Notes under the pieces: model-generated | What the model was told of the DNA's origin: nothing | The model's input: only the letters and a program-made list of their open reading frames with translations | Databases searched by the model: none | In this document: piece after piece, positions 1-5,284 of the stretch | How positions within the stretch are numbered: position 1 is the first letter of the stretch | How the letters are laid out: each line of letters opens with the position of its first letter | Program-made: the position numbers and the translations under genes | Origin: Actinomycetes bacterium | GTDB lineage: Bacteria > Actinomycetota > Thermoleophilia > Solirubrobacterales > 70-9 | Length of the DNA: 6,832 bases | Assembly: GCA_023434465.1 (NCBI GenBank) | Contig: JAEYSQ010000144.1 | Location: forward strand, 1 to 6,832 | Direction: 5' to 3'

Positions 1-314
1 GCCAGGGCTTCCCGGTTGGTCGTCGGGTAGGCCAGCAGCAGATCGTCGAAGCCCCGCTCCGCCAGCCAGAGGGTCTCCGGCAGGGTGAAGCTCATCAGTC
101 CCCGGAACCTCTCGTCGCGCTCCAGGACCCGTTCGATCAGCGGCCGGCAGCGCAGCGACTTGGTCGCGACCCGGATCGGCTTGTCCTTGGCCCGGACCAG
201 CATCGAGTCGCCGTTCGCCCGCAGCGCATCCAGGTCGACAAAGGCGAAGGGCGCTTCCACCCCCTCGAAGATCTCCTCCAGTTCCGCGTGGCTGCGGCCG
301 TTGGGCTGGTCCAT
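1..314 (-). CDS. PLP-dependent amino acid deaminase/aldolase-like protein (alanine racemase N-terminal fold), 3' part missing
   Basis: Only the first 104 codons are present; the gene runs off the left edge. The protein starts MDQPNGRSHAELEEIF and carries AFVDLDALRAN (about residues 24-34), IRVATKSLRC (47-56), MSFTLPETLWLAE (74-86) and DDLLLAYPTTN (90-100). This order matches the N-terminal barrel strands of alanine-racemase-fold enzymes of the D-threonine aldolase/D-serine dehydratase (DSD1-like) group, often annotated 'amino acid deaminase/aldolase'. Lys52 in TKS is the expected Schiff-base lysine for PLP. Such enzymes cleave or deaminate hydroxy amino acids in the cytoplasm; the substrate here is unknown. 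The ATG at 314 is chosen because the frame is closed upstream by a TGA at 348-350; a TTG at 317 is possible. No clear Shine-Dalgarno sequence is seen. The start lies 33 nt after the stop of the ThDP enzyme gene, which suggests cotranscription and perhaps translation by ribosomes carried over from it. Without the C-terminal half, the exact subfamily is not certain. Confidence 0.8.
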   Translation of the reverse strand, partial: MDQPNGRSHAELEEIFEGVEAPFAFVDLDALRANGDSMLVRAKDKPIRVATKSLRCRPLIERVLERDERFRGLMSFTLPETLWLAERGFDDLLLAYPTTNREAL

Positions 315-347
315 CAACTGAAGGCTAAAGCCGCCAGCGGCGCATGG

Positions 348-2066
348 TCAGGCATCAGGTAGCGGTCCTGCCTGAATCTCCTTCCAGCGGGCGGCCATGC
401 CGGCCGGGATCGCCCGGTTCGCGTCACGATCGGTCCGCAGGCAGATCACGGCCGGCCGGTCCGACGCGCGAGTGCGCTCCAGGGCGGGGGCGAGCTGGTC
501 GATCCGGTCGACGAATTCGCCGTGGCAGCCGAGACCTTCCGCGACCTGATCCCAGCGAACCTCGCCCTGGTCACAGCCGAAGGTGCGACCGTAGTGCTGG
601 AGCTCGTTCGGTTCCTCCATGGTCCAGGAACCTTCAGCGAAGACGATCACCGTCACCTTGATCCCCTCCCGTGCCGCGGACTGCAGCTCCATGAAGTTGA
701 AGCCGGCCGCGCCGTCACCGGTGATGCTGACCACCTCGCGGCCGGGCACCCCGATCCGGGAACCGATCGCGGAGGGGATCCCGGTGCCGAGCATGCCGAG
801 TTCGAGAATGCTGTGGTACGAGTGAGGCCTGCTCGGCGGCAGGACCGAGTAGGCCCAGACCGCGGTGAGGCCACCGTCAACCGTGTAGATCGCGTCCTCG
901 CCGAAGAACTCGCCGATCACCCCGATTGCGTGGGCCGGGTGGATCGACTCCTGGTCCCATTCGAGGATCGGTCCGGCCTGGCCCATGCGCCACGCCTCGT
1001 TGGTCTCCCGGGCCGCCGCCAGGGCAGCCTCGGCTTCCCGAGTCGGCTTCGTGTCACGGGTCTGAAGCTCGGCCAGGATCCCGCCGAGCGCGTCCCTCAC
1101 ATCGGCGACCATGCCGAGCGCGAGCGGGCGGGTGACGCCGATGTGGGTCGGCTCGATGTCGATCTGGATCACCCGCTGGGCCTCCGGATCTCCCCAGTAC
1201 TTGTCGTACGGAAGGTCGAGGTTGCCGATTCTCGAGCCGGCGACCAGGATCACGTCCGCTTCGCGACGGGCCCGGCCGCCACCGTCCCCGAAGCCGAAGA
1301 CATAGTTCGGGTGGGCCGAGGAAACGCTGGCCCGGCCCGCCTGGGTCGGCAGCAGCGGACAGCCGAGCAGTTGGGCCAACTCGGCGACCTCGGAGTTGGC
1401 CCCGGCGCGGTCGACCCCGGTTCCGGCGACGATCACCGGTCGCGTCGCTTCAGCAAGCAGATCGGCCGCCGCATTTATCTGTTCGGCTGAGGCTTTCGGC
1501 AGGGAGGGCCGATAGGCGTCCGGAGGCAGGATCAGCTGTTCGTTCTCCGGGCCGGTCGCGTACATGACCGGGCCCGGGACCTCGACCTGAACGGGGCCGG
1601 GTCGGCCGGCCCACATCTCCCGGAAGGCGAGCCGCATGACCTCGGCAATCCGGCCCCATTCGAAGACCGGGCCACCCCACTTGACCGCGGGCCGGAACGC
1701 TTCGAGCTGGTCCTGGCCCTGAAAGGTGGAGGGTGGCGAGGGGTAACTCACGCCCATCCGGTGCTGTGAGGTGATTGCGATCACCGGCACTCCCTCGTGG
1801 CGGGCCGTGAAGATCCCGGGCAACAGGTTCGCGGTTCCCGGGCCGGGATTGCCAAGCACCGCCGAGGCTTTGCCGGTGGACTTGTAGAGGCCCTCGGCCA
1901 TGTGGACTCCGGCCGATTCGTGGCGCACGGGTACCAGCCTGATCCCGTGAGCTTCGAGACTTGCGAGAAGCGGATCGACCTCGGGTGAGGGCAGTCCGAA
2001 GACATGCTCGATTCCTTCGCTTGCCAGGCATCGGGCGAAGACCTCGCCCCCGGTGATCTCGGTCAT
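348..2066 (-). CDS. Thiamine-diphosphate-binding enzyme, acetolactate synthase/decarboxylase superfamily
   Basis: This is a 572-residue cytoplasmic ThDP enzyme with the usual three domains. The N-terminal pyrimidine-binding domain (about 1-170) has the catalytic Glu50 in VRHESAGVHMAEG and the loop GNPGPGTANLLPGI (72-85). The central domain (about 190-335) has RPVIVAGTGVDR and DVILVAGSRIG. The C-terminal pyrophosphate domain (about 375-550) has the cofactor motif start ITGDGAAGFNFMELQ (448-462). Length and layout fit acetolactate synthase large subunits, benzoylformate/indolepyruvate decarboxylases and related carboligases. There is no small regulatory subunit next to it, so a biosynthetic acetolactate synthase is unlikely and I give no symbol. 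The motif normally ends in two Asn, the second binding Mg2+, but here reads FAEGSW (476-481), with Ala477 and Glu478 in those places. The start is well supported: AGGAGA lies at 2071-2076, four bases before the ATG. The gene is followed at 33 nt by a PLP-enzyme gene. Family is certain; reaction is unknown. Confidence 0.93.
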   Translation of the reverse strand: MTEITGGEVFARCLASEGIEHVFGLPSPEVDPLLASLEAHGIRLVPVRHESAGVHMAEGLYKSTGKASAVLGNPGPGTANLLPGIFTARHEGVPVIAITSQHRMGVSYPSPPSTFQGQDQLEAFRPAVKWGGPVFEWGRIAEVMRLAFREMWAGRPGPVQVEVPGPVMYATGPENEQLILPPDAYRPSLPKASAEQINAAADLLAEATRPVIVAGTGVDRAGANSEVAELAQLLGCPLLPTQAGRASVSSAHPNYVFGFGDGGGRARREADVILVAGSRIGNLDLPYDKYWGDPEAQRVIQIDIEPTHIGVTRPLALGMVADVRDALGGILAELQTRDTKPTREAEAALAAARETNEAWRMGQAGPILEWDQESIHPAHAIGVIGEFFGEDAIYTVDGGLTAVWAYSVLPPSRPHSYHSILELGMLGTGIPSAIGSRIGVPGREVVSITGDGAAGFNFMELQSAAREGIKVTVIVFAEGSWTMEEPNELQHYGRTFGCDQGEVRWDQVAEGLGCHGEFVDRIDQLAPALERTRASDRPAVICLRTDRDANRAIPAGMAARWKEIQAGPLPDA

Positions 2067-2096
2067 AGCGTCTCCTAGCGATCAGGATGCAGTGGT

Positions 2097-2123
2097 TGGA
2101 CCATACGCCGACGCGTGGACCAT
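2097..2123. repeat. Two direct copies of TGGACCAT upstream of the ThDP enzyme gene
   Basis: TGGACCAT occurs at 2097-2104 and exactly again at 2116-2123, 19 bp start to start, or roughly two helical turns. The core TGGACCA is itself an odd palindrome. The pair sits 31-57 bp upstream of the ThDP enzyme start, where an operator or promoter would lie. That it is a regulator site is inference; the exact repeat is seen directly. Confidence 0.45.
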
Positions 2124-2185
2124 TCCCAGTCCTAATGCCAGAAATCAGTAGTTACCCGAATCAATTCTGCGGGAAAGCCGCGAGG

Positions 2186-2275
2186 CGGAGAGGGAGGGAT
2201 TCGAACCCTCGATACGGCTATAAACCGCATACTCCCTTAGCAGGGGAGCGCCTTCAGCCACTCGGCCACCTCTCC
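2186..2275 (-). tRNA. tRNA-Ser (anticodon GCT)
   Basis: Read on the minus strand, this folds as a complete class II tRNA of 90 nt. The acceptor stem GGAGAGG (2275-2269) pairs with CCTCTCC (2193-2187). The D-arm is GCCGAGTGGCTGAAGGC. The anticodon stem CTCCC/GGGAG closes the loop CTGCTAA, with anticodon GCT at 2241-2239. The long variable arm has a stem ATGCGG/CCGTAT, and the T-arm is GAGGG-TTCGAAT-CCCTC. A long variable arm with discriminator G (2186) is typical of serine tRNA, and GCT reads AGC/AGU codons. The bases after the discriminator are CCT, so the CCA end is not fully encoded and would be added after transcription. The gene points the same way as the ThDP enzyme gene, whose start is 119 bp downstream, and is divergent from the acylase gene. 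Confidence 0.97.
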
Positions 2276-2285
2276 GGGCCGCACG

Positions 2286-2291
2286 ATTCTA
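2286..2291 (-). promoter_or_regulatory. Candidate -10 box of the tRNA-Ser promoter
   Basis: On the minus strand the sequence reads TAGAAT, one base from the TATAAT consensus. It ends 10 bases before the mature 5' end of the tRNA, a common distance. No good TTGACA-like -35 element is visible 16-19 bp upstream, so this is a tentative call. Confidence 0.4.
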
Positions 2292-2509
2292 GGGGAACTA
2301 GCGTGTCGTCCGGTCTGCGCCGGACGGCCGGAAAAACCCGTCCGATCAGCGAACCAGATGATCGATGATCGGACTCCGCCGGCCCGGACCGAGCTTTCCT
2401 TGGTCCTGGTGTGTTTTGATCGGGGTAGCCTGCCATCAACCTCATTACCTTCCGGCCTGCCTGGCGATGCCTGCTGCCGCCCTCCAACCGGAAACCAAGG
2501 AGAAACTTC

Positions 2510-4972
2510 ATGCGTCGACAGAGCGCCTTTCTGGCCTTGATCATCCTGAGCCTGCTCGGTCTGGCCGTGCCCGCCGCCAACGCGGCCCCGCGCGATTACT
2601 CGGCCACGGCCCGGAACATCGTGCCCTCGGGCCAGCCCGGCAGCGTGGGGGCACTCGACACCTCCCAGGCGATCATGTACGACGCCCTGACCCCGCTTTT
2701 CAACAAGGTCACGAACAAGGACATCAACGAGTACTTCAAGTCCGAGAAGCTCGCCACGTCGGCCGACGGTCCCTACACGACCGAAGCGGTCCCGAGGGAA
2801 GACGTCACCATCAAGCGCGACAGGTACCACGTTCCCCACGTCATCGCCAAGACCTACAACGGCGGGATCTGGGCGGCCGGCTGGATCGCCGCAGCGGACC
2901 GCGGCCTGCTGCTCCAGCAGGCCCGCTACAACGCCCGTGTCGCCGCGATCGACGTACCCGGCCTGAGCGCGATCGGACTCGTCTCGAGCCTGCAGAGCTT
3001 CCAGCCCAGCGCCCAGACCGAAGCCGTAGTCGCCAAGCAGACCCAGGCACTCCGGGCCAAGGGCAAGGAAGGCCGGGCCGTGCTGCGGGACATCGACACC
3101 TACCTGACCGGCATCAACGACTATCTCGACATCAACTCGCCGGCCACCGCGGACTGGACCCGAAACGACGTTTACGCGGTCAACGCCCTCAAGAACCAGT
3201 TCCTCGGGGTTGGCGGTGGCGACGAAGCGCGGCGTTCGCAGTTCCTCGGCGGCCTGATCAAGCGGCTCGGGGCGAAGAAGGGCTGGAAGGTGTTCAACGA
3301 CCTGCGCCAGCAGACCAACAACGGCAGTCCGACCTCGATCGACGGGCGCTTCCCTTACGCGAAGATTCCGCGCCGGAAGTCGGGCAGCGTGATCCTCGAC
3401 CCGGGCAGCTACGAGCGGGTCAACCCGGTCCAGGGCGGTGAGCCGCTGAGCGCACCCCAGCCGCATGCCCAGGCATCGAACACCCTGATGATCACCAAGT
3501 CCAGGTCGGCGACTGGCCGTCCGTTGATGGTCGGTGGTCCGCAGATCGGCTACTTCGCTCCCGGCCTGACCTACGAGATCGACATGAACGCCCCCGGCCT
3601 GAAGTGGCGTGGCGCGACCTCCGCTCCGTTCCCGGGCTATCTGCTGATCGGTCGCGGGCAGGACTTCGCGACCACGCTGACCACGGCCAGCGGCGACGTG
3701 ATCGACCAGTTCGCCGAAACGCTTTGTGGTGGCAGCCAGACCAAGTACCGGTTCAAGGGCAAGTGCCGGAACATGGGCACTTTCGAGGCCGGCACCCTGA
3801 ACGGCGACCCGGTGGTCTACAACACCACGGTTCACGGTCCGGTAGTCGGTTACGGCAAGGTCAAGGGCCGGACGGTCGCGATCAGCTCGAAGCGTTCCAG
3901 TTACGGCAAGGACGTGATCGACCTGCTTTTCAACCGCCGCCTTTCGAACGGATCGATCAAGGGGCCGAAGTCCTTCTACGAGGCTGCCTCGAAGACGCCC
4001 CAGACCTTCAACTCGTTCTACGTCGATCACAAGAACGTCGCGCTCTACACCAGCGGCCTTCTGCCGATGCGTGACAAGCGGGTCGATCCGGGCCTCTTGA
4101 CCAAGGGCACCGGCCAGTTCGAGTGGAAGGGCTTCCTTTCGAAGAAGGGCCATCCGCACGGAAAGAATCCGAAGTCCGGCCTGATGGTCAACTGGAACAA
4201 CTCTGTCGCCCACGGTTTCGGCTCCGCCGATGACGAGTGGGGCCGGGCCGGTTCAGTCCAGCGCACCGACCTGCTGACCCGGATGCTCAACCGCAACAAG
4301 ATCAGAAAGGGCAAGAAGAAGGGCAAGCTGACGATGGCCTCGGTTGTCTCGGCGATGAACGCAGGCGCCACCCAGGATGTCCGCGCGATCTTCACGGTGC
4401 CACTCCTGGCGAAGCTGCTGAAGGGCTCGAAGGCGCCCAACGCCCAGGCGAAGCGGATGCTGAACCAGATGGTGCGCTGGCACAAGAAGAACGGCAGCCG
4501 GCTGGACCGTGACCTCGACGGTTACATCGACGCTCCGGGCGCCGCATCGCTGGACGCGGCCTGGCCGAGGATCGCCGACGCGTTCATGAAGCCGGTCCTC
4601 GGTTCGCAGCTGGACGAGCTGAACTCGCTCTTCTCGCGCTTTGATCTGCCGCCGTCGGGCCAGTACTCGGGTTGGTACCAGTACTTCGACAAGGACATCC
4701 GGGCGCTGCTCGGCCAGAAGGTCAAGAGCCCGTTCCGCGTCAAGTACTGCGGCAAGGGCAAGAAGACTGCCTGTCAGAAGGCGATCTGGAAGGCGATCGC
4801 CGCCGCTGGTGCGGATCTGGAAGGCGAACAGGGTTCCGCCAACCCGGCCGCCTGGCGCAAGAGCACGGCCAGCGAACAGATCAAGTTCGGACCGCTCCCG
4901 CTGATCACCATGCGCTACACCAACCGGCCTTCCGGCATCCAGCAGGTGATCTCATTCAAGGGTCACCGCTAA
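2510..4972 (+). CDS. Secreted penicillin acylase family protein (N-terminal-nucleophile hydrolase)
   Basis: This 820-residue protein is predicted to be exported and to hydrolyse an amide bond in an acylated amine outside the membrane. The signal peptide is clear: MRRQ, a hydrophobic stretch at about 6-20, and an AxA-type site (Ala23-Asn24-Ala25) before Ala26. The alpha-chain region follows, with the family pattern IKRDRYHVPHVIAKT (101-115) and AAGWIAAADRGLLLQQAR (122-139). Family members cut themselves before a Ser that becomes the catalytic N-terminus of the beta chain. Ser323 in QASNTLMI is the best candidate. It is followed by GPQIGYFAPGL, a GRGQDFATTLTTASGDVIDQF segment, the conserved VNWNNS (560-565, oxyanion Asn region) and QRTDLL (584-589, conserved Arg). 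Only four Cys occur (406, 419, 747, 755), in two close pairs, which suggests two disulfides. A DRDLDGYID loop at 666-674 may bind Ca2+. AGGAG at 2498-2502, seven bases before the ATG, fixes the start. The gene stands alone and is followed by a terminator. Substrate is unknown: beta-lactam, acyl-homoserine lactone or another amide. Confidence 0.93.
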   Translation: MRRQSAFLALIILSLLGLAVPAANAAPRDYSATARNIVPSGQPGSVGALDTSQAIMYDALTPLFNKVTNKDINEYFKSEKLATSADGPYTTEAVPREDVTIKRDRYHVPHVIAKTYNGGIWAAGWIAAADRGLLLQQARYNARVAAIDVPGLSAIGLVSSLQSFQPSAQTEAVVAKQTQALRAKGKEGRAVLRDIDTYLTGINDYLDINSPATADWTRNDVYAVNALKNQFLGVGGGDEARRSQFLGGLIKRLGAKKGWKVFNDLRQQTNNGSPTSIDGRFPYAKIPRRKSGSVILDPGSYERVNPVQGGEPLSAPQPHAQASNTLMITKSRSATGRPLMVGGPQIGYFAPGLTYEIDMNAPGLKWRGATSAPFPGYLLIGRGQDFATTLTTASGDVIDQFAETLCGGSQTKYRFKGKCRNMGTFEAGTLNGDPVVYNTTVHGPVVGYGKVKGRTVAISSKRSSYGKDVIDLLFNRRLSNGSIKGPKSFYEAASKTPQTFNSFYVDHKNVALYTSGLLPMRDKRVDPGLLTKGTGQFEWKGFLSKKGHPHGKNPKSGLMVNWNNSVAHGFGSADDEWGRAGSVQRTDLLTRMLNRNKIRKGKKKGKLTMASVVSAMNAGATQDVRAIFTVPLLAKLLKGSKAPNAQAKRMLNQMVRWHKKNGSRLDRDLDGYIDAPGAASLDAAWPRIADAFMKPVLGSQLDELNSLFSRFDLPPSGQYSGWYQYFDKDIRALLGQKVKSPFRVKYCGKGKKTACQKAIWKAIAAAGADLEGEQGSANPAAWRKSTASEQIKFGPLPLITMRYTNRPSGIQQVISFKGHR

Positions 4973-5016
4973 CCGGAACGGACCTGGAGAAACCAGCCGG
5001 GAAACCAGCTGAGGAA

Positions 5017-5050
5017 AAAGCCCGCCCCGTCTTGGGGCGGGCTTTCCTCT
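5017..5050 (+). terminator. Strong rho-independent terminator after the acylase gene
   Basis: A perfect 12-bp stem forms between AAAGCCCGCCCC (5017-5028) and GGGGCGGGCTTT (5034-5045), with a five-base loop GTCTT, 44 bp after the acylase stop. It runs into a pyrimidine-rich CCTCTTTCC tail. On the minus strand the stem is followed by TTTTTCC, so it could stop transcription both ways. Confidence 0.9.
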
Positions 5051-5055
5051 TTCCG

Positions 5056-5079
5056 TGGCAGTGCAGGCACTCACTGCCA
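5056..5079. repeat. Second hairpin just after the terminator
   Basis: TGGCAGTG (5056-5063) and CACTGCCA (5072-5079) form a perfect 8-bp inverted repeat with an 8-base loop, starting 10 bases after the terminator stem. It is followed by GGCCTTTCC, only a short T run. It may be a backup terminator or the first element of the region upstream of pyruvate kinase; the sequence does not decide. Confidence 0.5.
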
Positions 5080-5128
5080 GGCCTTTCCGTCGAGCCGTAG
5101 GGGGGACGACCCGGCGAATTGAAGGCCG

Positions 5129-5179
5129 TGATCCTCGGATTACCCCGGAACTCGAACTGAAAACAAGTTGCGAGGATCA
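5129..5179. repeat. 9-bp inverted repeat with 33-base loop in the pyruvate kinase leader
   Basis: TGATCCTCG (5129-5137) and CGAGGATCA (5171-5179) are exactly complementary. The 33 bases between contain a small AACT/AGTT pairing. The repeat lies about 100-150 bases upstream of the pyruvate kinase start and may be a stem in the leader RNA or a protein-binding site. No known riboswitch class is recognised. Confidence 0.45.
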
Positions 5180-5227
5180 GGGGGCCGGAGGTTCGTCACG
5201 TTCGCGGCTTCGGGCAACCACCGTCCG

Positions 5228-5264
5228 CCCGCCTCGTGGCCGTTCACAGGCGGGAGCCACGGGG
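5228..5264 (+). promoter_or_regulatory. Two mutually exclusive hairpins just upstream of the pyruvate kinase start
   Basis: Stem A pairs CCCGCCT (5228-5234) with AGGCGGG (5248-5254), 7 bp. Stem B pairs CCTCGTGGC (5232-5240) with GCCACGGGG (5256-5264), 9 bp with one G-U pair. They share bases 5232-5234 and interlock, so they cannot form fully together. Stem B hides the GGGG (5261-5264) that is the only Shine-Dalgarno-like sequence before the ATG at 5270. This could be an RNA switch, but a regulatory role is inference. Confidence 0.35.
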
Positions 5265-5269
5265 TCGTC

Positions 5270-5284
5270 ATGATGGTGGAGTGA
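5270..5284 (+). other. Possible four-codon minicistron overlapping the pyruvate kinase start
   Basis: ATG ATG GTG GAG TGA encodes MMVE and stops inside the GTG start of pyruvate kinase (GTGA overlap). GGGG at 5261-5264 sits five bases before the ATG and could serve as its ribosome binding site. The GTG at 5281 has no properly spaced site of its own, so translation of this tiny frame could load ribosomes onto pyruvate kinase. It may equally be chance. Confidence 0.3.

Noticed and set aside
522..1490. A 322-codon open frame on the plus strand opposite the ThDP enzyme
   Set aside because: It is wholly inside the ThDP enzyme gene on the other strand, its translation has no recognisable motif, and the composition is that of an antisense shadow.
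348..2066. Naming the ThDP enzyme ilvB (acetolactate synthase)
   Set aside because: No small subunit gene adjoins it, the closing ThDP motif is altered, and it is paired with a PLP-enzyme gene. Superfamily level is as far as the sequence supports.
2308..2325. GTCCGG/CCGGAC hairpin considered as a terminator
   Set aside because: The 6-bp stem is followed by no T run on either strand. The T run seen on the minus strand precedes the hairpin, and the position is upstream of both flanking genes.
2357..2370. Tandem GATGATC-GATGATC upstream of the acylase gene
   Set aside because: Two 7-mers in tandem, with no further copies and no clear link to a promoter element; too likely by chance to report as an operator.
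2416..2444. TTGATC at 2416 as a -35 box for the acylase promoter
   Set aside because: No acceptable -10 hexamer is found 16-18 bases downstream.
2237..4213. A 658-codon open frame on the minus strand across the acylase gene
   Set aside because: It runs through the tRNA-Ser gene and lies opposite a clear acylase gene with signal peptide, ribosome binding site and family motifs. Its protein is low-complexity, rich in Arg, Gly, Val and Asp, as expected from the antisense frame of GC-rich coding DNA.
5228..5264. Reading the two interlocked pyk leader stems as an H-type pseudoknot
   Set aside because: With no bases in the first loop and one base crossing a 7-bp stem, the geometry is poor, and the extended 9-bp stem shares bases with the other. 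Mutually exclusive hairpins fit better.
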